Assembly: GCA_963920635.1 (NCBI GenBank)
Contig: OY987305.1
Coordinates: forward strand, 25,444,876 to 25,508,875
Source: Pseudeuparius sepicola
Taxonomy: Eukaryota > Arthropoda > Insecta > Coleoptera > Anthribidae
Direction: 5' to 3'
Length of the DNA stretch: 64,000 bases
Shown in pieces: positions 1-12,000 of the stretch. Every line of letters starts with the position of its first letter. Positions within the stretch are counted from its first letter, which is position 1. Position numbers and translations under genes: made by a program. The notes beneath the pieces are model-generated. The model did not search any database. It was not told the origin of the DNA and saw only the letters and a list, made by a program, of their open reading frames with translations.

Positions 1-321
1 AACTAACCAAGTTAAATCATTTGACTATTATAGCACTTATGAAAACATTGTTAAAGCCCATATAGACAATTGAAAGACACATTTTCACCGCGGCGTAAAC
101 ACACACGTTATAAATAAATAAAGCGAAAATGGTACCACACACTCCAGCAGCAAAGGTAGAATGAGGATAGTTTTTAAAATTGAATGGGGAAAAAATAATA
201 ATACAATTGGTACGTTCATATACACAGTGTGTCGGCATGCAAGTGGCAATCTCGCTTCAAAAAATTAATTCGTTATTCTCGCGTTTTTTTTCTGTATACC
301 TAACTCCAATAGATACTAGAT
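1..321. other. Unassigned AT-rich flank
   Basis: I see no gene, RNA or clear repeat here. The longest open frame (minus strand, 17-238) has no recognisable domain and is of a length expected by chance in AT-rich DNA. Confidence 0.5.
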
Positions 322-690
322 ACTATACAGGGTGAGTCGAAGTTAAACCGCCATACTCAAAATTTGAGTAGTATTTTTAAAAATAAATGGGGTTCTTTAT
401 ATAACATTTTGTCCAAAAACGCTTCGTTTTCGGCATACAGGGCGTCAAAGTTTTCTTTTAAAAACAGAAAAAAAATAGTATTTTCTGTTCCATTTATGCT
501 ATCGAGTTGAAAATTGGTACTTTTATGTTTTCTGGGACGGCGATTATGAATTTTCTATCAACTTTCTTCTAGCCACTAGAGGGCGTTGGCTACGTCGTTA
601 CTTTCGAACAAAAGTGTTTTAAAATTTTTTGTCGTTGAAAAATCTGCATTTTAGACAGCGGAATATTAAATTACATTCGATTTTGAACAA
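322..690. repeat. TACAGGGTG-type interspersed repeat (fragment)
   Basis: The segment begins with TATACAGGGTGAGTC and holds a second box, ATACAGGGCGTCAAAG, near 437. The same box, TACAGGGTGTC or its complement, recurs near 1398, 38202, 45093, 45112, 45230, 60374 and 62145, so it marks a repeat family. No reading frame is evident and the boundaries are uncertain. It may be the edge of a non-autonomous DNA element. Nothing here shows which superfamily it belongs to. Confidence 0.35.
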
Positions 691-1255
691 AAAATGTCTC
701 TTGTAAAAATACGATGACACTTGTAAGGCACATTATGAGATATTTTAAGAAAATTAAGTCTAATAATTTGAATAAGTTCAACCGTATCTGCAATATTTCT
801 GAGATATTTCCGGTTGCACAGTTTCCAAATAAACTTCTTTGCAACTATACTGAGGTTGAAATTCCTGATGAAATTAAAAGATTCTTATCTATGGCATACC
901 CAGGTTTGGTATCCATTTTTAAAAACGATGTACCTATCCGAACTTTAGTTAAAGATACTGAATACTGCATACAAGGTTTGATATTGAGTGATGACTACAA
1001 AAACTAGCTCAGGGCTCAAAGTACAAATATAGTAACGAATTTTTGGCATAAACACAGGCTAATAGCCAATGTGACATTCTACAAACAACTTTTAGAACAA
1101 CATAGTTATTTCTTAAAGAACATAACGAATTATTGGTAATGAAATCTGACAAAGATAATTTAACGGTTATCATGTACAAGGACGAATACTTTGAGTGCCT
1201 GAACAACACGTAGCTGAAGATATCCACAGATTCATATTCGAGAAACGAATTTTTA
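690..1255 (+). pseudogene. Penelope-like element reverse transcriptase, N-terminal fragment
   Basis: This is a broken fragment of a reverse transcriptase from a Penelope-like retroelement. The open frame 714-1007 encodes 97 residues. It contains VEIPDEIKRFLSMAYPG, matching the conserved region before the RT core where these proteins read 'P.e....LslGp.f'. The stop at 1005-1007 ends that frame. In another frame, about 1098-1190, the DNA encodes LVMKSDKDNLTVIMYKDEY, which resembles the 'kaDKGN.tVvm....Y' motif of Penelope RTs, with the usual Gly replaced by Asp. A stop and at least one frameshift separate the two parts, and the catalytic palm motif is missing, so it cannot be functional. The assignment rests on motif recognition. 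A LINE-type RT is the alternative but fits less well. Confidence 0.55.
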
Positions 1256-1440
1256 CAGTCGACCAGACAAGTAATGGTGAGGTTGGCGACGACAAAGTTT
1301 AATATCGTCCTTATGTCAAAATTACTGTAAATTAGCGACCTTTACGGCCCTTTCCCACCCCTTAACATTAGGAACAATAAAATAACCGAAAGGTACAGGG
1401 TGTCCATGTAATTATTATACTTAAATATCAGATACAAAAG
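1256..1440. other. Junction between retroelement fragment and satellite
   Basis: A stretch near 1345-1385 (CCCACCCCTTAACATTAGG, then an A-rich run) looks like a badly decayed piece of the 149-bp satellite monomer. It is followed by a TACAGGGTGTCC box at about 1397. The first good monomer starts near 1441. Confidence 0.35.
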
Positions 1441-4400
1441 AATTTTGGAACCAACTGAGAAGATGTGCGTTAATGAGATTTTGTCAGAAAGTATCTATTT
1501 AGGTATCCTTAGATGCCAGTAATAGAGCTTCGCGAAAATTCAGAGGTTAAAGAGAGTTGCCACCCCCTTATAACCCTAGAATAAAAAAATCGTGGTGCCA
1601 ACCAGCGACGATGGGCGTTAATGAGAATTTGTCAGAAAGTATTTGTTTAGGTTGCCCAAGATGCCAGTAATACAGCTTCGCGAAAATTCAGAGGTTAAAG
1701 AGGGTTGCCACCCCCTTATAACCCCAGAATAAAAAAAAATCGTGGTGCCAACTAGCGACGATGTGCGTTAAGGAGATTTTGTCAGAAAGTATCTATTTAG
1801 GTCTCCTAAGATGCCAGTAATACAGCTTCGCGAAAATTCAGAGGTTAAAGAGGGTTGCCACCCCCTTATAGCCCCAGAATAAAAAAAATTCGTGGTGCCA
1901 ACTAGCGACGATCTGCGTTAATGAGATTTTGCCAGAAAGTATCTATTTAGGTCTCCTAAGATGCCAGTAATGCAGCTTCGCGAAAATTCAGAGGTTAAAG
2001 AGGGTTGCCACCGCCTAATAGCCTAGAATAAAAAAATCCGTGGTGCCAACTAGCGACGATGTGCGTTAATGAGATTTTGTCAGAAAGTAATATTTATTCA
2101 GGTTTTATTATTTATTATTTATTCACCCCCTTATTACCCCAGAATAAAAAAAATCGTGGTGCCAACTAGCGTCGATGTGCGTTAATGAGAATTTGAAAGA
2201 GGGTTAGCCACCCCCTTATACCCCTAGAATAAAAAAAATCGTGGTGCCAACTAGCAACGATCTGCGTTAATGAGAATTTGTCAGAAAGTATTTGTTTAGG
2301 TTGCCCAAGATGCCACTAATACAGCTTCGCGAAAATTCAGAGGTTAAAGAGGGTTGCCACCCCCTTATAACCCTAGAATAAAAAAATCGTGGTGCCAACT
2401 AGCGACGATCTGCGTTAATAAGAATTTGTCAAAAGGTGTCTGTTTAGGTTGCCTAAGATGCCAGTAATACAGCTTCGCGAGAATTTAGAGGTTAAAGAGG
2501 GTTGCCACCCCCTTATAGCCCCAGAATAAAAAAATTCGTGGTGCCAACTAGCGACGATGTGCGTTAATGAGATTTTGCCAGAAAGTATCTATTTAGGTCT
2601 CCTAAGATGCCAGTAATACAGCTTCGCGAAAATTCAGAGGTTAAAGAGGGTTGCCACCCCCTTATAACCCCAGAATAAAAAAAATCGTGGTGCCAACTAG
2701 CGTCGATGTGCGTTAATGAGAATTTGTCAGAAAGTATTTGTTTAGGTTGCCCGAGATGCCAGTAATACAGCTTCGCGAAAATTCAGAGGTTAAAGAGGGT
2801 TAGCCACCCCCTTATACCCCTAGAATAAAAAAAATCGTGGTGCCAACTAGCAACGATCTGCGTTAATGAGAACTTGTCAGAAAGTATTTGTTTAGGTTGC
2901 CCAAGATGCCACTAATACAGCTTCGCGAAAATTCAGAGGTTAAAGAGGGTTGCCACCCCCTTATAACCCTAGAATAAAAAAATCGTGGTGCCAACTAGCG
3001 ACGATGTGCGTTAATGAGAATTTGTCAAAAAGTATTTGTTTAGGTTGCCTAAGATGCCAGTAATACAGCTTCACGAAAATTCAGAGGTTAAAGAGGGTTG
3101 CCACCCCCTTATAGCCCCAGAATAAAAAAATTCGTGGTGCCAACTAGCGACCATGTGCGTTAATGAGATTTTGCCAGAAAGTACCTATCTATTTAGGTCT
3201 CCTAAGATGCCAGTAATACAGCTTCGCGAAAATTTAGAGGTTAAAGAGGGTTGCCACCCCCTTATAGCCCCAGAATAAAAAAAATCGTGCTGCAAACTAG
3301 CGACGATGTGCGTTAATGAGAATTTGTCAGAAAGTATTTGTTTAGGTTGTCCAAGATGCCAGTAATACAGCTTCGCGAAAATTCAGAGGTTAAAGAGGGT
3401 TGCCACACCCTTATAACCCCAGAATAAAAAAAATCGTGGTGCCAACTAGCGACGATGTGCGTTAATGAGAATTTGTCAGAAAGTATTTGTTTAGGTTGTC
3501 CAAGATTCCAGTAATACAGCTTCGCGAAAATTCAGAGGTTAAAGAGGGTTGCCACCCCCTTATAACCCCAGAATAAAAAAAAATCGTGGTGCCAACTAGC
3601 GACGATGTGCGTTAATGAGAATTTGTCAAAAAGTATTTGTTTAGGTTGCCTAAGATGCCAGTAATACAGCTTCGCGAAAATTCAGAGGTTAAAGAGGGTG
3701 GCCCCCCCTAATAGCGCCAGAATAAAAAAATTCGTGGTGCCAACTAGCGACGATGTGCGTTAATAAGATTTTGCCAGAAAGTATCTATTTAGGTCTCCTA
3801 AGATGCCAGTAATACAGCTTCGCGAAAAGTTAGAGGTTAAAGAGGGATGCCATCCCCTTATAGCCCCAGAATAAAAAAAATCGTGGTGCCAACTAGCGAC
3901 GATGTGCGGTAATGAGAATTTGTCAGAAAGTATTTATTTAGGTTGCCCAAGATGTCAGTAATACAGCTTCGCGAAAATTCAGAGGTTAAAGAGGGTTGCC
4001 ACCCCCTAATAGCCCCAGAATAAAAAAATTCGTGGTGCCAACTAGCGACGATGTGCGTTAATGAGATTTTGCCAGAAAGTATCTATTTAGGTCTCCTAAG
4101 ATGCCAGTAATACAGCTTCGCGAAAAGTTAGAGGTTAAAGAGGGTTGCCACCCCCTTATAACCCCAGAATAAAAAAAATCGTGGTGCCAACTAGCGACGA
4201 TGTGCGTTAATGAGAATTTGTCAGAAAGTATTTGTTTATGTGTCCCAAGATGCCAGTAATACAGCTTCGCGAAAATTCAGAGGTTAAAGAGGGTTGCCAC
4301 CCCCTTATAGCCCCAGAATAAAAAAATTCGTGATGCCAACTAGCGACGATGTGCGTTAATGAGATTTTGTCAAACAGTATCTGTTTAGGTTGCCTAAGAT

Positions 4401-7290
4401 GCCAGTAATACAGCTTCGCGAAAATTTAGAGGTTAAAGAGGGTTGCCACCCCCTTATAGCCCCAGAATAAAAAAAATCGTGGTGCCAACTAGCGACGATG
4501 TGCGCTAATGAGAATTTGTCAGAAAGTATTTGTTTAGGTGTCCCAAGATGCCAGTAATACAGCTTCGCGAAAATTCAGAGGTTAAAGAGGGTTGCCACCC
4601 CCTTATAACCACAGAATAAAAAAAATCGTGGTGCCAACTAGCGACGATGTGCGTTAATGAGAATTTGTCAGAAAGTATTTGTTTAGGTTGCCCAAGATTC
4701 CAGTAATACAGCTTCGCGAAAATTCAGAGGTTAAAGAGGGTTGCCACCCCCTTATAGCTCCAGAATAAAAAAATTCGTGATGCCAACTAGCGACGATGTG
4801 CGTTAATGAGATTTTGTCAAACAGTATCTGTTTAGGTTGCCTAAGATGCCAGTAATACAGCTTCGCGAAAATTCAGAGGTTAAAGAGGGTTGCCACCCCC
4901 TTATTACCCCAGAATAAAAAAAATCGTGGTGCCAACTAGCGTCGATGTGCGTTAATGAGAATTTGTCAGAAAGTATTTGTTTAGGTTGCCCAAGATTCCA
5001 GTAATACAGCTTCGCGAAAATTCAGAGGTTAAAGAGGGTTGCCACCCCCTTATAGCTCCAGAATAAAAAAAATCGTGGTGCCAACTAGCGACGATGTGCG
5101 TTAATGAGAATTTGTCAGAAAGTATTTGTTTAGGTTGCCCAAAATGCCAGTAACACAGCTTCGCGAAAATTCAGAGGTTAAAGAGGGTTGCCACCCCCTT
5201 ATAACCCCAGAATAAAAAAATCGTGGTGCCAACTAGCGACGATGTGCGTTAATGAGAATTTGTTAAAAAGTATCTGTTTAGGTTGCCTAAGATGCCAGTA
5301 ATACAGCTTCGCGAAAACTCAGAGGTTAAAGAGGGTTGCCACCCCCTAATAGCCCCAGAATAAAAAAATCGTGGTGCCAACTAGCGACGATGTGCGTTAA
5401 TGAGAATTTGTCAAACAGTATCTGTTTAGGTTGCCTAAGATGCCAGTAATAGAGCTTCGCGAAAATTCAGAGGTTAAAGAGGGTTGCCACCCACTTATAG
5501 CCCCAGAATAAAAAAATTAGTGGTGCTAACTAACGACGATGTGCGTTAATGAGATTTTGCCAGAAAGTATCTATTTAGGTCTCCTAGGATGCCAGTAATA
5601 CAGCTTCGCAAAAATTCAGAGGTTAAAGAGGGTTGCCACCCCCTTATAACCCCAGAATAAAAAAAAATCGTGGTGCCAACTAGCGACGATGTGCGTTAAT
5701 CAGAATTTGTCAAAAAGTATTTGTTTAGGTTGCCTAAGATGCCAGTAATACAGCTTCGCGAAAATTCAGAGGTTAAAGAGGGTTGCCACCCCCTAATAGC
5801 CCCAGAATAAAAAAAATTCGTGGTGCCAACTAGCGACGATGTGCGTTAATGAGATTTTGCCAGAAAGTATCTATTTAGGTCTCCTAAGATGCCAGTAATA
5901 CAGCTTCGCGAAAAGTTAGAGGTTAAAGAGGGTTGCCACCCCCTTATATCCCTAGAATAAAAAAATCGTGGTGCCAACTAGCGACGATGTGCGTTAATGA
6001 GAATTTGTCAGAAAGTATTTGTTTAGGTTGCCCAAGATGCCAGTAACACAGCTTCGCGAAAATTCAGAGGTTAAAGAGGGTTGCCACCCCCTTATAACCC
6101 TAGAATAAAAAAATCGTGGTGCCAACTAGCGACGATGTGCGTTAATGAGAATTTGTTAAAAAGTATCTGTTTAGGTTGCCTAAGATGCCAGTAATACAGC
6201 TTCGCGAAAACTCAGAGGTTAAAGAGGGTTGCCACCCCCTAATAGCCCCAGAATAAAAAAATCGTGGTGCCAACTAGCGACGATGTGCGTTAATGAGAAT
6301 TTGTCAGAAAGTATCTGTTTAGGTTGCCTAAGATGTCAGTAATACAGCTTCGCGAAAATTTAGAGGTTAAAGAGGGTTGCCACCCCCTTATAGCCCCAGA
6401 ATAAAAAAAATCGTGGTGCCAACTAGCGACGATGTGCGCTGATGAGAATTTGTCAGAAAGTATTTATTTAGGTTGCCCAAGATGTCAGTAATACAGCTTC
6501 GCGAAAATTCAGAGGTTAAAGAGGGTTGCCACCCCCTTATAACCCCAGAATAAAAAAAATCGTGGTGCCAACTAGCGACGATGTGCGTTAATGAGATTTT
6601 GCCAGAAAGTATCTATTTAGGTCTCCTAGGATGCCAGTAATACAGCTTCGCAAAAATTCAGAGGTTAAAGAGGGTTGCCACCCCCTTATAACCCCAGAAT
6701 AAAAAAAATCGTGGTGCCAACTAGCGACGATGTGCGTTAATGAGAATTTGTCAGAAAGTATTTGTTTAGGTTGCCCAAGTTGCCAGTAATACAGCTTCGC
6801 GAAAATTCAGAGGTTAAAGAGGGTTGCCACCCCCTTATAACCCCAGAATAAAAAAAATCGTGGTGCCAACTAGCGACGATGTGCGTTAATGAGAATTTGT
6901 CAAAAAGTATCTGTTTAGGTTGCCCAAGATGCCAGTAATACAGCTTCGCGAAAAGTTAGAGGTTAAAGAGGGATGCCATCCCCTTATAGCCCCAGAATAA
7001 AAAAAATCGTGGTGCCAACTAGCGACGATGTGCGGTAATGAGAATTTGTCAGAAAGTATTTATTTAGGTTGCCCAAGATGCCAGTAATACAGCTTCGCGA
7101 AAATTCAGAGGTTAAAGAGGGTTGCCACCCCCTTATAACCCCAGAATAAAAAAAATCGTGGTGCCAACTAGCGACGATGTGCGTTAATGAGAATTTGTCA
7201 GAAACTATTTGTTTATGTGTCCCAAGATGCCAGTAATACAGCTTCGCGAAAATTCAGAGGTTAAAGAGGGTTGCCACCCCCTTATAGCCC

Positions 7291-9030
7291 CAGAATAAAA
7301 AAATTCGTGATGCCAACTAGCGACGATGTGCGTTAATGAGATTTTGTCAAACAGTATCTGTTTAGATTGCCTAAGATGCCAGTAATACAGCTTCGCGAAA
7401 ATTTAGAGGTTAAAGAGGGTTGCCACCCCCTTATAACCCCAGAATAAAAAAAATCGTGGTGCCAACTAGCGACGATGTGCGTTAATGAGAATTTGTCAGA
7501 AAGTATTTGTTTAGGTTGCCCAAGATGCCAGTAACACAGCTTCGCGAAAATTCAGAGGTTAAAGAGGGTTGCCACCCCCTTATAACCCCAGAATAAAAAA
7601 ATCGTGGTGCCAACTAGCGACGATGTGCGTTAATGAGAATTTGTTAAAAAGTATCTGTTTAGGTTGCCGAAGATGCCAGTAATACAGCTTCGCGAAAACT
7701 CAGAGGTTAAAGAGGGTTGCCACCCCCTAAGAGCCCCAGAATAAAAAAATCGTGGTGCCAACTAGCGACGATGTGCGTTAATGAGAATTTGTCAAACAGT
7801 ATCTGTTTAGGTTGCCTAAGATGCCAGTAATAGAGCTTCGCGAAAATTCAGAGGTTAAAGAGGGTTGCCAACCACTTATAGCCCCAGAATAAAAAAATTA
7901 GTGGTGCTAACTAGCGACGATGTGCGTTAATGAGATTTTGCCAGAAAGTATCTATTTAGGTCTCCTAGGATGCCAGTAATACAGCTTCGCAAAAATTCAG
8001 AGGTTAAAGAGGGTTGCCACCCCCTTATAACCCCAGAATAAAAAAAAATCGTGGTGCCAACTAGCGACGATGTGCGTTAATGAGAATTTGTCAAAAAGTA
8101 TTTGTTTAGGTTGCCTAAGATGCCAGTAATACAGCTTCGCGAAAATTCAGAGGTTAAAGAGGGTTGCCACCCCCTAATAGCCCCAGAATAAAAAAATTCG
8201 TGGTGCCAACTAGCGACGATGTGCGTTAATGAGATTTTGCCAGAAAGTATCTGTTTAGGTCTCCTAAGATGCCAGTAATACAGCTTCGCGAAAAGTTAGA
8301 GGTTAAAGAGGGTTGCCACCCCCTTATAACCCTAGAATAAAAAAATCGTGGTGCCAACTAGCGACGATGTGCGTTAATGAGAATTTGTCAGAAAGTATTT
8401 GTTTAGGTTGCCCAAGATGCCAGTAACACAGCTTCGCGAAAATTCAGAGGTTAAAGAGGGTTGCCACCCCCTTATAGCCCCAGAATAAAAAAATTCGTGA
8501 TGCCAACTAGCGACGATGTGCGTTAATGAGATTTTGTCAAACAGTATCTGTTTAGATTGCCTAAGATGCCAGTAATACAGCTTCGCGAAAATTTAGAGGT
8601 TAAAGAGGGTTGCCACCCCCTTATAACCCCAGAATAAAAAAAATCGTGGTGCCAACTAGCGACGATGTGCGTTAATGAGAATTTGTCAGAAAGTATTTGT
8701 TTAGGTTGCCCAAGATGCCAGTAACACAGCTTCGCGAAAATTCAGAGGTTAAAGAGGGTTGCCACCCCCTTATAACCCCAGAATAAAAAAATCGTGGTGC
8801 CAACTAGCGACGATGTGCGTTAATGAGAATTTGTTAAAAAGTATCTGTTTAGGTTGCCGAAGATGCCAGTAATACAGCTTCGCGAAAACTCAGAGGTTAA
8901 AGAGGGTTGCCACCCCCTAAGAGCCCCAGAATAAAAAAATCGTGGTGCCAACTAGCGACGATGTGCGTTAATGAGAATTTGTCAAACAGTATCTGTTTAG
9001 GTTGCCTAAGATGCCAGTAATAGAGCTTCG
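7291..9030 (+). repeat. Eight-monomer block duplicated inside the satellite
   Basis: Diagnostic variants recur at a shift of 1190 bp, which is eight monomers. CTAAGAGCCCCAGAATAAA occurs at 7727 and 8917, and TTCGTGATGCCAACTAG follows identical A-runs at 7291 and 8481. The second copy departs from the first near 9030, where GAAAAGTTAGAGG replaces GAAAATTCAGAGG. Confidence 0.8.
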
Positions 9031-12000
9031 CGAAAAGTTAGAGGTTAAAGAGGGATGCCATCCCCTTATAGCCCCAGAATAAAAAAAATCGTGGTGCCAA
9101 CTAGCGACGATTTGCGGTAATGAGAATTTGTCAGAAAGTATTTATTTAGGTTGCCCAAGATGCCAGTAATACAGCTTCGCGAAAATTCAGAGGTTAAAGA
9201 GGGTTGCCACCAACTTATAACCCCAGAATAAAAAAAATCGTGGTGCCAACTAGCGACGATGTGCGTTAATGAGAATTTGTCAGAAAGTATTTGTTTATGT
9301 GTCCCAAGATGCCAGTAATACAGCTTCGCGAAAATTTAGAGGTTAAAGAGGGTTGCCACCCCCTTATAGCCCCAGAATAAAAAAATTCGTGATGCCAACT
9401 AGCGACGATGTGCGTTAATGAGATTTTGTCAAACAGTATCTGTTTAGGTTGCCTAAGATGCCAGTAATACAGCTTCGCGAAAATTTAGAGGTTAAAGAGG
9501 GTTGCCACCCCCTTATAGCCCCAGAATAAAAAAAATCGTGGTGCCAACTAGCGACGATGTGCGCTAATGAGAATTTGTCAGAAAGTATTTGTTTAGGTGT
9601 CCCAAGATGCCAGTAATACAGCTTCGCGAAAATTCAGAGGTTAAAGAGGGTTGCCACCCCCTTATAACCCCAGAATAAAAAAAAATCGTGGTGCCAACTA
9701 GCGACGATGTGCGTTAATGAGAATTTGTCAGAAAGTATTTGTTTAGGCTGCCCAAGATTCCAGTAATACAGCTTCGCGAAAATTCAGAGGTTAAAGAGGG
9801 TTGCCACCCCCTTATAGTCTCAGAATAAAAAAATTCGTGATGCCAACTAGCGACGATGTGCGTTAATGAGATTTTGTCAAACAGTATCTGTTTAGGTTGC
9901 CTAAGATGCCAGTAATACAGCTTCGCGAAAATTCAGAGGTTAAAGACGGTTGCCACCCCCTTATAACCCCAGAATAAAAAAAATCGTGGTGCCAACTAGC
10001 GACGATGTGCGTTAATGAGAATTTGTCAAAAAGTATTTGTTTAGGTTGCCTAAGATGCCAGTAATACAGCTTCACGAAAATTCAGAGGTTAAAGAGGGTT
10101 GCCACCCCCTTATAGCCCCAGAATAAAAAAATTCGTGGTGCCAACTAGCGACCATGTGCGTTAATGAGATTTTGCCAGAAAGTATTTGTTTAGGTTGTCC
10201 AAGATGCCAGTAATACAGCTTCGCGAAAATTCAGAGGTTAAAGAGGGTTGCCACACCCTTATAACCCCAGAATAAAAAAAATCGTGCTGCAAACTAGCGA
10301 CGATGTGCGTTAATGAGAATTTGTCAGAAAGTATTTGTTTAGGTTGTCCAAGATGCCAGTAATACAGCTTCGCGAAAATTCAGAGGTTAAAGAGGGTTGC
10401 CACCCCCTTATAACCCCAGAATAAAAAAAATCGTGGTGCCAACTAGCGACGATGTGCGTTAATGAGAATTTGTCAAAAAGTATTTGTTTAGGTTGCCTAA
10501 GATGCCAGTAATACAACTTCGCGAAAATTCAGAGGTTAAAGAGGGTTGCCACCCCCTAATAGCCCCAGAATAAAAAAATTCGTGGTGCCAACTAGCGACG
10601 AAGTGCGTTAATGAGATTTTGCCAGAAAGTATCTATTTAGGTCTCCTAAGATGCCAGTAATACAGCTTCGCGAAAAGTTAGAGGTTAAAGAGGGATGCCA
10701 TCCCCTTATAGCCCCAGAATAAAAAAAATCGTGGTGCCAACTAGCGACGATGTGCGGTTATGAGAATTTGTCAGAAAGTATTTATTTAGGTTGCCCAAGA
10801 TGCCAGTAATACAGCTTCGCGAAAATTCAGAGGTTAAAGAGGGTTGCCACCCCCTTATAGCCACAGAATAAAAAAATTCGTGATGCCAACTAGCGACGAT
10901 GTGCGTTAATGAGATTTTGTCAAACAGTATCTGTTTAGGTTGCCTAAGATGCCAGTAATACAGCTTTGCGAAAATTCAGAGGTTAAAGACGGTTGCCACC
11001 CCCTTATAACCCCAGAATAAAAAAAATCGTGGTGCCAACTAGCGACGATGTGCGTTAATGAGAATTTGTCAGAAAGTATCTATTTAGGTCTCCTAGGATG
11101 CCAGTAATACAGCTTCGCAAAAATTCAGAGGTTAAAGAGGGGTGCCACCCCCTTATAACCCCAGAATAAAAAAATTCGTGATGCCAACTAGCGACGATGT
11201 GCGTTAATGAGATTTTGTCAAACAGTATCTGTTTAGGTTGCCTAAGATGCCAGTAATACAGCTTCGCGAAAATTCAGAGGTTAAAGACGGTTGCCACCCC
11301 CTTATAACCCTAGAATAAAAAAATCGTGGTGCCAACTAGCGACGATGTGCGTTAATGAGAATTTGTTAAAAAGTATCTGTTTAGGTTGCCTAAGATGCCA
11401 GTAATACAGCTTCGCGAAAACTCAGAGGTTAAAGAGGGTTGCCACCCCCTAATAGCCCCAGAATAAAAAAATCGTGGTGCCAACTAGCGACGATGTGCGT
11501 TAATGAGAATTTGTCAGAAAGTATTTGTTTATGTGTCCCAAGATGCCAGTAATACAGCTTCGCGAAAATTCAGAGGTTAAAGAGGGTTGCCACCCCCTTA
11601 TAGCCCCAGAATAAAAAAATTCGTGATGCCAACTAGCGACGATGTGCGTTAATGAGATTTTGTCAAACAGTATCTGTTTAGGTTGCCTAAGATGCCAGTA
11701 ATACAGCTTCGCGAAAATTTAGAGGTTAAAGAGGGTTGCCACCCCCTTATAACCCCAGAATAAAAAAAATCGTGGTGCCAACTAGCGACGATGTGCGCTA
11801 ATGAGAATTTGTCAGAAAGTATTTGTTTAGGTGTCCCAAGATGCCAGTAATACAGCTTCGCGAAAATTGAGAGGTTAAAGAGGGTTGCCACCCCCTTATA
11901 AGCCCAGAATTTAAAAAAATCGTGGTGCCAACTAGCGACGATGTGCGTTAATGAGAATTTGTCAGAAAGTATTTGTTTAGGTTGCCCAAGATGCCAGTAA

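Noticed and set aside
9863..11891. Three minus-strand open frames of 68-80 codons with similar proteins (SRSCITGIL, LTHIVASWHHDFFYSG)
   Set aside because: They read through the 149-bp satellite and resemble each other only because the DNA repeats. The period is not a multiple of three, and other monomers are closed by stops.
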